Below, in pieces: positions 26,919 through 36,871 of a DNA stretch of 64,000 nt. The DNA comes from UBA6055 sp965203755 (GTDB lineage Bacteria > Chloroflexota > Anaerolineae > Aggregatilineales > Phototrophicaceae): NCBI GenBank assembly GCA_965203755.1, contig OZ241910.1, positions 2,542,001-2,606,000 on the forward strand. The letters run 5' to 3'. A program made the translations under genes and the position numbers. The notes under the pieces were generated by a model. That model was not told the origin of the DNA. It was given only the letters and a program-made list of their open reading frames with translations, and searched no databases. Position 1 is the first letter of the stretch, and each line of letters opens with the position of its first letter.

Positions 26919-28310
26919 CTAATGACTGGCGTCGGCTTTGGACAAACGTCTTTCATCGCGGGCGCGGAAGCTCAAACGTATCGGCGTGCCTTCAAACGAG
27001 TATGCCGCGCGGAATTGATTTTCCAGATAGCGTTTGTAAGTGAAATGCACCTGCGACGGGTCATTGACATGGAACAGGATGACTGGGGGATTGGTACGCA
27101 CCTGCGCCGCGTAAAAGAATTTGAGTCGCTTGGTGCCCTTGCCGCGCGGCGGGTGCTTTTCAATCGCCGCACGCATCAGCCGATTGACGGCCGCGGTCGG
27201 TATCCGCAGGAAACGCGCTTCCCAGCCGCGGTTGGCGGCCTCAAGCACCCGATGAATCCGCTGCCCTTCCAGCGCGCTGATAAATACAATCGGCGCATAG
27301 CGGACAAAATGGAGCCGTTCGCGGATTTTAGCAGTCAGTTCGACCATGGTGAAGGCGTCTTTTTCGACCGCGTCCCATTTGTTGACCACAATGACCAGAC
27401 TCTTGTATTCCTCGATGACATAACCGGCAATATGCTCGTCCTGTTCGGTAATGCCAAGCTCGGCGTCAATCACCAGCAGCGCCAGGTCAGCCCGCGAAAT
27501 CGCCTTCATGGCGCGAATCACGCTGAACTTTTCGACCCCAGCTTGAATCCGCCCCTTGCGGCGAATGCCGGCGGTGTCAATCAAGGTGATCTTTTCGCCA
27601 AACCAAGTGATGGCGGTATCAATGGCGTCGCGGGTTGTGCCGGCGACCGCCGAGACAATCGCGCGGTCTTCGCCAGCCAGCTTGTTCAGCAGCGTGCTCT
27701 TGCCGGCATTCGGCCGCCCGACAATCGCGATTTTCAGATGTTCATCTTCATCATCGAAATCTTCCGCCAGATGCCGCATCTCCTTCACAGCCGCATCCAG
27801 CAAGTCGCCAACGCCGAGGCCATGAATGGCGCTGATTCCAACCACGTCTGCCAAGCCCAAGCTGTAAAAATCATAGACTCCCTGTTCATGCCGCCGGTCA
27901 TCTATCTTGTTTGCCGCCACCAGCGCCGGCTTATCCGAACGGCGCAGGATTTCGGCGATGGCTTCGTCGGCGGCCGTCACCCCAGATTGAGCGTCCACAA
28001 CCAGAATGATGACATCGGCGCCGGCGATGGCAATCATCGCCTGCTCTTTAATCTCGTCGATAAAATCGGCGCTGCCTTCGGCCAAGGGCGAATCATCGCG
28101 CGAGCCAGCCGGCTGATACACTTCGATGCCGCCTGTGTCAATCACCTGAAAAGTCACGCCATTCCAAAACGATTCACCATGCAAACGGTCGCGCGTGGTG
28201 CCAGGGATATCATGGGTCACGGCGACGCGCCCGCCCACCAGACGATTAAAAAGCGTGCTTTTGCCAACGTTAGGACGCCCCACCAGGGCAGCCATTGGTT
28301 TTCCAGCCAT
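26919..28310 (-). CDS. der: Ribosome-associated GTPase Der (EngA)
   Basis: A 463-residue Der with two GTPase domains and a C-terminal KH-like domain. The first P-loop is GRPNVGKST near the start, with DTGG and NKID. The second is GRPNAGKST near 194-202, with DTAGIRRKG and NKWD. The KH-like part carries VNPPV-type RTNPPVILFH. It is required for 50S ribosomal subunit maturation. GAGG precedes the ATG at 28310. The long opposite-strand frame over this gene is a coding shadow. Confidence 0.97.
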   Translation of the reverse strand: MAGKPMAALVGRPNVGKSTLFNRLVGGRVAVTHDIPGTTRDRLHGESFWNGVTFQVIDTGGIEVYQPAGSRDDSPLAEGSADFIDEIKEQAMIAIAGADVIILVVDAQSGVTAADEAIAEILRRSDKPALVAANKIDDRRHEQGVYDFYSLGLADVVGISAIHGLGVGDLLDAAVKEMRHLAEDFDDEDEHLKIAIVGRPNAGKSTLLNKLAGEDRAIVSAVAGTTRDAIDTAITWFGEKITLIDTAGIRRKGRIQAGVEKFSVIRAMKAISRADLALLVIDAELGITEQDEHIAGYVIEEYKSLVIVVNKWDAVEKDAFTMVELTAKIRERLHFVRYAPIVFISALEGQRIHRVLEAANRGWEARFLRIPTAAVNRLMRAAIEKHPPRGKGTKRLKFFYAAQVRTNPPVILFHVNDPSQVHFTYKRYLENQFRAAYSFEGTPIRLSFRARDERRLSKADASH

Positions 28311-28363
28311 GCCTCATTTTATCCTTGGCCATTGTCGGACATCGCGGAAATCCCGCCCGCCGG

Positions 28364-29689
28364 TCAATCGGCCGCATCAGCATCGGCTGCACGCGGCGGC
28401 GCTGCGTTCTCCCCGGTGACTTCAACATCCGGCGCCGATAAAGCGATTTCGACATCCACAGCCTCCGGCAGCAGCGATACAGTGGTCTCGCCCGATTCGC
28501 CTCGGTTAATGGAAATCGATGGCTTCCGCTCATACACGCCCGGCGCCAGACTGTCCAAATCGACAATCACCTGAATATCCGCCGCCGACAAGCCCTCAAC
28601 CAGCGACACCGGCCCATTCACGGTTGCCGAAACGCTCTGCGGAAAAATCGACGCCGTATACCCGGCGCCGAGTCCAATAGCGCCAACTTCGACCTCAAAC
28701 TGACGCACCACCGGAATAGGCACCATCCTGATTGAAACCATAATTTCATTGTCGCTGCCGACCACAACCAAATCCCCATCCGGCAGCACCACCGGCACGA
28801 CAGCCTCGAAGTCCGATTGTTGATTTTCGAGACTGATCGATTTGGTCAGCAAGGTGTCCTCAAGCTCCGCCAGCTGCTCGGGAGCGCCGCTAATAAACAG
28901 CGATTGCGGTTCAAAATTGGATATGAAAAAATTGAAACCCTCCGGCTGCGTGTCGGGCAGGATATTGGGAATGACAGCAATCTGCCGGATGTCATCGCGG
29001 CGGGTAATGTTGACCGAAACAGCCACCGTCTGCAACCCCAGTTCGACGTCATCCACCCGATTGCCATCGGCGTCAGCCGCATATAAACGCAGATTCGTCT
29101 CAATCGGATTGCGGCTGTCCGACAAGTCGAGATCCCCCCGCACGGCAGCCACTTGAGAAACGATGCTCGATGCCCCGCTCACAACGACCTGACGGACATC
29201 GGTCACCGCGTCGTCATGCCTAAAACCGAATGGGGGCGGGTGTGTGACAATGATGTCAAGCTCTTTCTGAAACGATTCAAGGAGTTCAAGCGTCACGGTA
29301 ATCTGCGAAGGCTGACTCTGTGCGACCAGACGGCGAATGCCGCCGGATTCGGCGACAGTGACATCCAGCGGCACAGTGTGCGTCCCAGGGCCAAGCCCGG
29401 TTAAATCCGCGCGGACAGCGATATCTTCCGAACGCCGGGAAGATACTGTTCCCTGCGAGCCTTGAATCGTCACCGTCGCAAAACGGGTCGAGTGATGCGT
29501 TATCTCGGTGGCGGCATCGCTTGGGACAAGCTGCACCGGCACGCGCTGAAAACGGCGGCTGCCAATCGGGTCGGCTGATGTGACCGCAGTGTACCAAACC
29601 CCAATCGCCAGCAAAACAGATACCAGCAGCCAGGTCGCATTGCTCGTGATATCCGAATTGCGCCACCGTTGGATCATAAGTTTGCCCAT
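28364..29689 (-). CDS. cdaR: YbbR-domain protein, regulator of diadenylate cyclase
   Basis: A 441-residue protein with an N-terminal TM segment (about 19-36) and several YbbR repeats outside, for example VPVQLVPSDAATEITHHS and VTVTLELLESFQKELDI. The family regulates CdaA in Firmicutes and others. The ATG at 29689 overlaps the cdaA stop by one base (TAATG), a strong sign of coupled translation. The C-terminus is Ala/Asp-rich. The role as CdaA regulator is inferred from family and adjacency. Confidence 0.92.
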   Translation of the reverse strand: MGKLMIQRWRNSDITSNATWLLVSVLLAIGVWYTAVTSADPIGSRRFQRVPVQLVPSDAATEITHHSTRFATVTIQGSQGTVSSRRSEDIAVRADLTGLGPGTHTVPLDVTVAESGGIRRLVAQSQPSQITVTLELLESFQKELDIIVTHPPPFGFRHDDAVTDVRQVVVSGASSIVSQVAAVRGDLDLSDSRNPIETNLRLYAADADGNRVDDVELGLQTVAVSVNITRRDDIRQIAVIPNILPDTQPEGFNFFISNFEPQSLFISGAPEQLAELEDTLLTKSISLENQQSDFEAVVPVVLPDGDLVVVGSDNEIMVSIRMVPIPVVRQFEVEVGAIGLGAGYTASIFPQSVSATVNGPVSLVEGLSAADIQVIVDLDSLAPGVYERKPSISINRGESGETTVSLLPEAVDVEIALSAPDVEVTGENAAPPRAADADAAD

Positions 29690-30534
29690 TACCTGCGGCC
29701 GGTTAGATATTGCGGCAGCTCGCGCAGCCGTCCAAACAGCGATGCGCCCGGCTCGTCAGCCGGACCATAATAGGCGCCAAGGATCATACGAAGGCGCTGT
29801 GCATCTAATCGCGGAATCATGCGCCCGCTGTTGGTGATGGCGATGCTGCCGGTCTCTTCGGACACAACCACGCACAGAGCATCGCCGACTTCGCTGATGC
29901 CGACCGCCGCCCGATGCCGCGTCCCCAAATTGGCGCCGGGCAGATTGCGGCTGGCGGTTAAGGGTAAAACGCTGGCAGCCGAAGCGATGCGCCCCTCATT
30001 GTCGATAATCACCGCGCCATCATGCAGTTCCGTCCGCGGCCAAAACAGAGTCACAAGCAGTTCAGCCGTCACGACGCTGCCGATGTTTACGCCGGTTCGG
30101 ATATACTCTTGCAGGCTGCTGTCGCGCTGCAAGACGATTAAAGCGCCATGACGCCGCTCGGAGAGTTTTTCCGCCGCCGCGCAAATGGCTTCGATGACCG
30201 CAATGCGAATCTCATCGGGGGCCTGCTTGGTCCCAAAAATCGAACCGCGCCCCAATCGCTCCAAGACGCGCCGTATTTCCGGCTGAAAAATCACCGGAAT
30301 CGCTATGACCAGCGCCGTCAGGCTGTTCACCAGCAGCCAACTCAATGCCCGCAGCTGGAATATGGCGGCGATCAAAATCAGCCCGATGACAATCAAGGCA
30401 ATCCCGCGAAAGAGCGCAACCGCCTGGGTGCCGCGAAACAAAAAGGTAATGCTGTAAAAAAGCAGGCTCACAATGGCAATATCAGCGATATCCGAAGCGG
30501 TGAGATTGTTCAGAACGAAGTTCATCTGTTCCAC
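29689..30534 (-). CDS. cdaA: Diadenylate cyclase CdaA
   Basis: A 281-residue membrane enzyme that makes c-di-AMP from two ATP. About three N-terminal TM segments (about 18-85) precede the DAC domain, which has the metal/substrate motifs LHDGAV (171-175; Asp172-Gly-Ala) and TRHRAA (205-210). c-di-AMP typically governs potassium and osmotic balance and wall homeostasis. It is upstream of and overlapping with cdaR. Starts at 30534 (ATG), with a second in-frame ATG at 30525. Confidence 0.96.
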   Translation of the reverse strand: MEQMNFVLNNLTASDIADIAIVSLLFYSITFLFRGTQAVALFRGIALIVIGLILIAAIFQLRALSWLLVNSLTALVIAIPVIFQPEIRRVLERLGRGSIFGTKQAPDEIRIAVIEAICAAAEKLSERRHGALIVLQRDSSLQEYIRTGVNIGSVVTAELLVTLFWPRTELHDGAVIIDNEGRIASAASVLPLTASRNLPGANLGTRHRAAVGISEVGDALCVVVSEETGSIAITNSGRMIPRLDAQRLRMILGAYYGPADEPGASLFGRLRELPQYLTGRR

Positions 30535-30632
30535 AGCGAAGTCTCCACCTGCATAAGACGCGCGACTCTTGCGACACAGTGATTATACCATGCAAACCAT
30601 GGCTTTCCTCAAAGTCGGGAAGGGGCATCTTG

Positions 30633-30652
30633 GCGGCCGGCAAGCCGGCCGC
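30633..30652. other. GC-rich perfect hairpin after argF
   Basis: GCGGCCGGC and GCCGGCCGC form a 9-bp stem around AA, 21 bp beyond the argF stop on the minus strand. No U-run follows, so a rho-independent terminator is only possible. It could instead stabilise the argF message. Confidence 0.4.
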
Positions 30653-30672
30653 GCGCAAAATGATTCGGGGAA

Positions 30673-31590
30673 TCAAGCCAAAAGACGCGTCAGAACAGCC
30701 TTCTGCGCGTGCATCCGATTTTCCGCCTGTTCAAAGACTTTCGACTCTTCGCCGTCCATTAACTCATTGCTGATTTCGTCGCCGCGATGCGCCGGCAGGC
30801 AGTGCATCACAATACCCCCCGGCTTGGCGAAATCCATCAAGCGGCGATTCACCTGAAAGCCATCGAATTCCTCCAGCCGTTCGGCGGCCTGCGCTTCTTG
30901 CCCCATGCTCACCCAAGTGTCGGTATACACCACATCGGCATCCGCCACCGCCGCTTGAGGGCGAGTGTGCATTTCCAGGGTGGACTTATTTCTGTCAGCG
31001 ATCTCAAAAACTTGGTCGCGGGCCGCCTTTTCCATCTCATAGCCTTCCGGCGAGGCGATGCTAAACTCCAGACCATAATGAGCGCAGGCAGCCGCCAGCG
31101 ACACCGCCACATTGTTGCCATCGCCAACATAAGCCACGCGCAAGCCTTTCAGCCGCCCAAAATGCTCCCGAATGGTGAGCATGTCGGCCAATGCCTGACA
31201 AGGATGACAGCTGTCGCTAAGCCCGTTGATCACCGGCACGCGCGAATTTTCGGCAAGCTGCGCCAGATGCTCATGCTCAAAGACCCGCGCCATGATGCCC
31301 TGCACATAACCCGAAAGCACCCGCGCCACATCAGCTATGCTTTCTCGCTTGCCCAATCCAATCTCCTGCGGCCCCAGCATAATCGCGCTGCCGCCAAGAT
31401 GCTTCATCGCCATTTCAAAGGACACGCGGGTACGCAGGGATGGCTTCTGAAAGATCATGCCCAAGGTTTGGTTTTGCAAAATCGGACGGTTTCCGCCCGT
31501 TCGCCATTCCATTTTCAAGCTAAGCGCCAGTTCGAGGAGATTTTCCAACTCATGGGTTGACCAACTTGCCAAATCGAGAAAATGTTTCAT
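30673..31590 (-). CDS. argF: Ornithine carbamoyltransferase
   Basis: A 305-residue enzyme transferring the carbamoyl group to ornithine to make citrulline in arginine synthesis. Seen: the carbamoyl-phosphate motif SLRTR (51-55), HPCQ near 131, and the ornithine-site HCLPAHRG near 265. The length is typical of the family. ATG 31590 is preferred over TTG 31593. No other arg genes are adjacent. Confidence 0.96.
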   Translation of the reverse strand: MKHFLDLASWSTHELENLLELALSLKMEWRTGGNRPILQNQTLGMIFQKPSLRTRVSFEMAMKHLGGSAIMLGPQEIGLGKRESIADVARVLSGYVQGIMARVFEHEHLAQLAENSRVPVINGLSDSCHPCQALADMLTIREHFGRLKGLRVAYVGDGNNVAVSLAAACAHYGLEFSIASPEGYEMEKAARDQVFEIADRNKSTLEMHTRPQAAVADADVVYTDTWVSMGQEAQAAERLEEFDGFQVNRRLMDFAKPGGIVMHCLPAHRGDEISNELMDGEESKVFEQAENRMHAQKAVLTRLLA

Positions 31591-31706
31591 CAATAAACCG
31601 CCGCTTTCAAAACCAGTTGATAAAATAGGCTGTCTGCGCCGCAGTATAACACAGCCTCGATTGATGCGAAACGATTCGGACCGACAGGAAAAAGCCGCGC
31701 CGATTT

Positions 31707-34499
31707 TTAGCCCAACTCATCCATATCGCGCCAATTCCGCCCATAGCTGGCGTTGGCTTTTAAGGGGACGCGCAAGGGCTTGCCGTCGGGAAATGCGGAT
31801 TCCATCGTCTCGACCACCAGCGCCTTGACCGCCGGCAGTTCCTCTTCCTTGACTTCCAGCACCAGTTCATCATGCACCTGAAGAATCATCATGGCATCGC
31901 CGGCTGCCTGACCCAGTCGGGCATGCAGATTGAGCATCGACTGTTTGAGAATATCGGCGGCCGTCCCTTGAATCGGCATATTGATGGCGGCGCGTTCTTC
32001 GGCCGAAGTGCTTCGCCGGCTGCCCTTGGCCTTGATGGCTGGATACATCCGCCGCCGGCCATAAAGGGTTTCGGTATAACCATGCTGCCAGACAAAGGCT
32101 TTGGTGTCTTCAATATACCGCTCGACGCCCGGCATGCGTTCAAAATAAGTGGCTATGAAATGCTCGGCCTCGGCCAAGGTCAGGTCGCTGTCGCGCGCCA
32201 ATCGGAACGCGCCCATCCCGTACATCAAGCCAAAATTGACCCGCTTGGCAAAATTGCGCTGTTCATAGCTGACTTCTTCTGGCTCGATCCCATTGACCGC
32301 CGCCGCGGTCGCCTGATGAATATCCAAGCCGCGGTGAAAGGCGTCCATCAGGGTTTCGTCCTGGCTGATATGCGCCATGACGCGCAGTTCGATTTGGCTG
32401 TAATCCACCGCCAGCAGCGCATAGCCGGGCGGCGCCACAAAAGCCCGCCGCACCTCGCGGCCCAATTCGGTGCGAATGGGGATGTTCTGCAAGTTGGGAT
32501 TGCTGCTGCTGAAGCGCCCGGTGGCCGCCCCAGTCTGATTGTAGCTGGTATGAACCCGGCCCGTCTTTGAGTTGACCAAAGCCGGCAGGGCATCCACATA
32601 CGTGCTTTTCAGCTTGGACAACTCCCGAAATTCAAAAATCATGTTGATAATCGGATGTTCGTTTCGCAGCGCTTCCAACGTGGTCACATTGGTGGAATAG
32701 CCGAGCTTGGTCTTTTGCAGCCCTTCAACCGGCAGCTTGAGGCGGTCAAACAGCACTTCATTAAGCTGCTTGGGACTGTTGATGTTGAACTCGCCAAAGC
32801 CGCCGCTGTGATCATAAATAGCCGCTTCCAATTCAGCAAGCTGGGCTTGCAGGCGGCGGCTCATGTCCTGCAGGAAGCCTGCGTCCAGGCTGACGCCCTT
32901 GCGCTGCATGTCGCTGACAATCGGAATCAAGGGCAGTTCCAGCCTTGAATACAGCTTGTCCAGGCCAGACTGCCGCAAGCTGCTCTGCAAGGGTTCAACC
33001 AGCCGATAGGTCATGGCTGCATCGGCGGCCGCATAGGGCGCTGCCGTCTCGATATCGACCAGAGCCATCGTTTTCTGTTTTTTGCCCTTGCCCAGCAAGT
33101 CCGAAATCTCGGTCATCTGCACATCCAGCCGTTTGGATACGAGCGACTTTAAGCCCAAAAACTTGCTGATCGGATTGCCAACCCATTCCGCCAGCATAGT
33201 GTCAAAGCTCACTGGCGCCACCCGAATCCCGTAGCGCCGCAATACAATCACGTCATAGACAGCGTTGTGGGCGACTTTGGGGATATCAGGATTTTCGAGC
33301 GGCCCGCGCAAGGCGCTGATGGCCGCCGCCAGAGGCAGCTGGTCGCCAACAGGTTCGGCGAACATACTCATCTGCCCCTCCTCGTCCGTCACCTGATGCC
33401 CAAGCGGCAGATAATAGCCCTTGTCTCCGTCTACCGCCAGCGAAATCCCGACCAGCCCGGCAGTCATTTGGTCAAGCCCGGTGGTTTCGGTGTCAAAGGC
33501 GATTTTGTCGGCTGCGTTCAGAGCCTTGACCAATTCATCTAACTGCGCCTGGCCGCGGACGATCAGCGTCTCGACGATGTCGTGGGCATGGACAATCCCA
33601 GTATCGACATCCTCGCCGTGCATCAGCGCATACACGCGATGCAATCGCGCCCGCAGACTCCTGAATTCAAGCTCGGCGAAAATATCATCCACCGGCTTGA
33701 GCGCAAAATCCTGTCCGATACAGGCTTCCAGATCAAGCTCGATATCAAGGTCGCGCCGAATCGTTGCCAAACGTTGACTCAAAAACGCCATTTCCCGCCC
33801 GGCGGTCAATCGGTTGCGGACGCGCGTGCTGATGTCCGCCAGATGGTCGTAGATGCTTTCTAAGGTGCCATACTGACGCAGCAGTTTTGTCGCCGACTTT
33901 TCTCCCACCCCGGCCACCCCAGGGATATTATCAGAGCTATCCCCCGTCAATGCCTTGAGGTCAACCAGCTGATCGGGCTCGAGTTGATATTTTTCGCGGA
34001 AGGCGGCCACATCCATGACTTCGTCGTTGGCGCCGCGTTTGGGCAGCTGCACCCGAACCTGCGGCGAGAGAAGCTGGAGAATGTCACGGTCGCCAGTGGC
34101 GATATGAACATCAATGCCCTGCTCGACCGCCTGGCGGCTAATCGTGCCCAAGATGTCGTCGGCTTCCATATTGTCCATCGTCAGCTGTGGTATGTTAAAG
34201 GCATCCACAATTTGATGAATCCGTTTGAATTGACTGACTAGATCATCCGGCATCTTAACCCGCGTCGCCTTGTATTCGGGATAGATTTCTTCCCGCGCGC
34301 TTAAACCCCGGTCAAAGGTGACTGCGATATATTGGGGTCGATGCGATTCGTAGACCTCAAGCAGGGAGCGGCTAAAGCCATAGACCGCATTGGTGTTCTC
34401 GCCGGTGGAGGTGCTGAAGCCGCCATGCCGCAGGGCAAAATAACTGCGATAAGCCAAGGCATGACCATCAATCAAATAGAGTATCGGCCGAGAATCCAT
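31707..34499 (-). CDS. polA: DNA polymerase I
   Basis: A 930-residue polymerase for gap filling and primer removal. The N-terminal 5'-3' exonuclease (about 1-290) has YLIDGHALAYRS and the H3TH helix GVAGVGEKSATKLL. The 3'-5' exonuclease keeps FDTETTGLD (ExoI), VAHNAVYDV (ExoII) and YAAADAAM (ExoIII), so proofreading is likely intact. Polymerase motifs A (LLAVDYSQIELR), B (KRVNFGLMYG) and C (QVHDELVLEV) are all present. GAGGGA precedes the ATG at 34499. Confidence 0.97.
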   Translation of the reverse strand: MDSRPILYLIDGHALAYRSYFALRHGGFSTSTGENTNAVYGFSRSLLEVYESHRPQYIAVTFDRGLSAREEIYPEYKATRVKMPDDLVSQFKRIHQIVDAFNIPQLTMDNMEADDILGTISRQAVEQGIDVHIATGDRDILQLLSPQVRVQLPKRGANDEVMDVAAFREKYQLEPDQLVDLKALTGDSSDNIPGVAGVGEKSATKLLRQYGTLESIYDHLADISTRVRNRLTAGREMAFLSQRLATIRRDLDIELDLEACIGQDFALKPVDDIFAELEFRSLRARLHRVYALMHGEDVDTGIVHAHDIVETLIVRGQAQLDELVKALNAADKIAFDTETTGLDQMTAGLVGISLAVDGDKGYYLPLGHQVTDEEGQMSMFAEPVGDQLPLAAAISALRGPLENPDIPKVAHNAVYDVIVLRRYGIRVAPVSFDTMLAEWVGNPISKFLGLKSLVSKRLDVQMTEISDLLGKGKKQKTMALVDIETAAPYAAADAAMTYRLVEPLQSSLRQSGLDKLYSRLELPLIPIVSDMQRKGVSLDAGFLQDMSRRLQAQLAELEAAIYDHSGGFGEFNINSPKQLNEVLFDRLKLPVEGLQKTKLGYSTNVTTLEALRNEHPIINMIFEFRELSKLKSTYVDALPALVNSKTGRVHTSYNQTGAATGRFSSSNPNLQNIPIRTELGREVRRAFVAPPGYALLAVDYSQIELRVMAHISQDETLMDAFHRGLDIHQATAAAVNGIEPEEVSYEQRNFAKRVNFGLMYGMGAFRLARDSDLTLAEAEHFIATYFERMPGVERYIEDTKAFVWQHGYTETLYGRRRMYPAIKAKGSRRSTSAEERAAINMPIQGTAADILKQSMLNLHARLGQAAGDAMMILQVHDELVLEVKEEELPAVKALVVETMESAFPDGKPLRVPLKANASYGRNWRDMDELG

Positions 34500-34601
34500 G
34501 TGCGTCCCTCATTGTTTAACGTTTGCTTTTGCGAACATTTGGGCTAGTATAATCGAATTCCTTATCAAATCGACAGCCAGATTGGACTCTCGCGCGGCGG
34601 T

Positions 34602-35303
34602 TTATGGCCCCGATATCGCTACTGCGCTGCAATCGCCGTACTCGGTTGTGAACTCGGCGCTGACCCAGCCGACCTGATTGTCTACCATCAGCTGCCACCA
34701 GGAATTACCGCCAAGACGGCCAATAATAGGCGCCAAGGTGCCGCTGTTCAGCACAGTGATGATATCAAAAGCCGTGCTTGGACCTTGGCGGAAATTAAGT
34801 CCGGCATTGACCAGCGCCCGACAAACACCATCATTGGGGATGCTGGGAATGCCCGCGGCTGGATTGGACGTGGATGTCACTTGCGCCCGCGATTCGCGCA
34901 CGACAACCTCGATTTCGTCCGGCAGGCTGACTTCGGCGGCGCGGTAGGCGACCACGCGCAAGTTGAGGCTCCCCTTGTCCGCCGGCTGGGGGACATAGTT
35001 GAGGATGGCCTGCATCGACAAATCCCCTTGCGGCGATTCAGAAGCGACGGTCTTAACGATCTGATTGTTGGCAAAAAGCTGCACGCGGTTAACCCCGATG
35101 CTGTCCACAGCTTCAACCGACACCAGAATTTCCTCGCCAATCACAAATTCATCCCCGGCCGCCGGTCTCAAAATCCGAATCATCGGCGGGGCTTCAGCCG
35201 CGCCGGCCGGCGCCGCCCCAGATGACGGCGCGCTGCTGCCAAGGTTGCACGCGGTCAAGGTCAGCATGGCGCCGGCAATGATGACGAACCAGGATCGAGC
35301 CAT
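34602..35303 (-). CDS. SH3-domain lipoprotein
   Basis: A 233-residue lipoprotein. The signal ends in LTAC (lipobox, Cys19), so it should be lipid-anchored outside. Residues about 40-125 form an Ig-like or Big-type domain (EFVIGEEILVSVEAVD; a pattern found in other Chloroflexota surface proteins). The C-terminal part (about 165-225) is a bacterial SH3 domain: LNFRQGPSTAFDIITVL and GWVSAEF. SH3 domains of this kind bind the cell wall or other ligands. GAGGG precedes the ATG. Ligand unknown. Confidence 0.87.
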   Translation of the reverse strand: MARSWFVIIAGAMLTLTACNLGSSAPSSGAAPAGAAEAPPMIRILRPAAGDEFVIGEEILVSVEAVDSIGVNRVQLFANNQIVKTVASESPQGDLSMQAILNYVPQPADKGSLNLRVVAYRAAEVSLPDEIEVVVRESRAQVTSTSNPAAGIPSIPNDGVCRALVNAGLNFRQGPSTAFDIITVLNSGTLAPIIGRLGGNSWWQLMVDNQVGWVSAEFTTEYGDCSAVAISGP

Positions 35304-35382
35304 AACGCCCTCGTTTTTTGTGAACGCAAGGCTGGCGCAGTACGCGGGCTTGTTCGCCGCCGACAGGCTGGAGCTTGCTGTT

Positions 35383-36762
35383 TTAATTGGCGCCAGTCAT
35401 CAGCGGCGCGCGCGGCTGTGCCCGCGCTGGCAAACGCGCCTGCATGCTCCAAGGGCCCGTCCAGGTGACTTCGACCTTTGCCAGCTTGCCCTTCCAATCT
35501 CCATCAGCCTCAAAAAAGACGAGCTTGTTCTGTGGGGTGCGGGCGCGCCATCGCCCCTTGTAAAGCGCTTCCACCAGGACTTCAACCTCTTGCCCCAGAT
35601 ATTTCGCATTGATTTCCGCGACTGTCCTGGCTTGCAGCTCTTCAAGCATTTTATGCCGTTCGCGTTTTTCGCGGTCAGACACATCATCTTGCATCCGCCT
35701 GGCGCTGACGGTTTGCGGACGCGGGCTGTAACGCGCCAAATGCGCCTTGTCCAATTTCAGTTCTTCGAGAATGCTGTAGGTTTTCATAAACTGCGCCCGC
35801 GTCTCACCGGGGAAACCGACGATAATATCGGTATGAATGGCGGCATCGGGGACGATTTTGCGAATTTTTGCGATAAGCCGGCGATACTGATCGGCCGTAT
35901 AGCCGCGCCGCATCCGCGCCAGCACCGCATCGTCGCCGGCTTGAATCGGCGCTTCAATATGCGGCATCACCCGCGGCAGTTCAGCCACCGCGTGCAGCAG
36001 CTTCTCGGTCATCCAGTTGGGATGGCTCGTCAGGAAACGAATCCGCTCGATGCCCGCCTCTTCGGCAGTTCGATGGGCAGCCCGCAGCAAATCGGCCAAA
36101 TCGGGCCCGTCAGGGATATCTTTGCCATAGCGGTCCACAATCTGACCCAAAAATGTGATTTCTTTCACGCCTTGTTTTGCCAGGCTGCGGACATGAGCCA
36201 GGATTTCGCCAAGACGGCGGCTCCGTTCGACGCCGCGCCGGAATGGAATGATGCAAAATGTGCAGGCATGAGAACAGCCATAGACCACCGGCACATGCGC
36301 CGTGACTAATTGGCCGCGCTCATGTTTTGGCAGGATGAGTTCGCCGTCTTGCAGAGCATCGCGCCGCTGACGGGCGGCGGCTTCATTGCCGCGGGCTTGG
36401 GTTTCGTCCCGCCGCTCCTTGAGAAATCTGACCATGGGGGCGGGATTGGAGGGCGGCATGAAGACATCCACATAAGGCAAACGCTGGCGCATCCAAAGCG
36501 GGTCGCGGACGCCAACCATACAGCCCATCAAGCCAATCACTTTTTCCGGGCGCTGCGCTTTGATTTTACTCAATAAATGCAGCCGCCCCAGCCCTTTGTT
36601 CTCGGCGCTCTGACGGACGACGCAGGTGTTGACCACCATAATATCGGCATCGCCGCCATGCTGCGCCGAACGATGCCCCAGTTTTTCAAGTTCGGATGCC
36701 AGCAGCTGCGAATCGGCAGCGTTCATTTGACAGCCAAGCGTCCAAATATAATACCGCATCAT
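35383..36762 (-). CDS. miaB: tRNA-2-methylthio-N6-dimethylallyladenosine synthase MiaB
   Basis: A 459-residue radical-SAM methylthiotransferase modifying A37 of certain tRNAs. The UPF0004 domain starts WTLGCQMNAADSQ (Cys ligands of the auxiliary cluster include Cys in LGCQ, NTCVVR and GCMVG). The radical-SAM cluster is GCSHACTFCIIPFRRG (Cys-x3-Cys-x2-Cys). A TRAM domain is at the C-terminus (about 385-445). The start is taken as ATG 36762; GTG 36783 is an alternative. Could be RimO or MtaB-like, but CQMNxxDS and overall order favour MiaB. Confidence 0.94.
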   Translation of the reverse strand: MMRYYIWTLGCQMNAADSQLLASELEKLGHRSAQHGGDADIMVVNTCVVRQSAENKGLGRLHLLSKIKAQRPEKVIGLMGCMVGVRDPLWMRQRLPYVDVFMPPSNPAPMVRFLKERRDETQARGNEAAARQRRDALQDGELILPKHERGQLVTAHVPVVYGCSHACTFCIIPFRRGVERSRRLGEILAHVRSLAKQGVKEITFLGQIVDRYGKDIPDGPDLADLLRAAHRTAEEAGIERIRFLTSHPNWMTEKLLHAVAELPRVMPHIEAPIQAGDDAVLARMRRGYTADQYRRLIAKIRKIVPDAAIHTDIIVGFPGETRAQFMKTYSILEELKLDKAHLARYSPRPQTVSARRMQDDVSDREKRERHKMLEELQARTVAEINAKYLGQEVEVLVEALYKGRWRARTPQNKLVFFEADGDWKGKLAKVEVTWTGPWSMQARLPARAQPRAPLMTGAN

Positions 36763-36871
36763 CCTAGTCTTCAACGCTTTCACAAGATAAAGCTATTGTA
36801 TCGAATGCTCGCTTGCAGGTCAATGCAGCCTGTGAGTTGTGAAGGCGGCATCGACCTGTTCGATTCAAACC

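Noticed and set aside
26922..28574. A 550-codon plus-strand open frame
   Set aside because: It lies exactly opposite der, has biased composition and matches no domain; it is a coding shadow of der.
30633..30652. Rho-independent terminator of argF
   Set aside because: Perfect stem but 2-base loop and no U-run; kept only as an unclassified hairpin.
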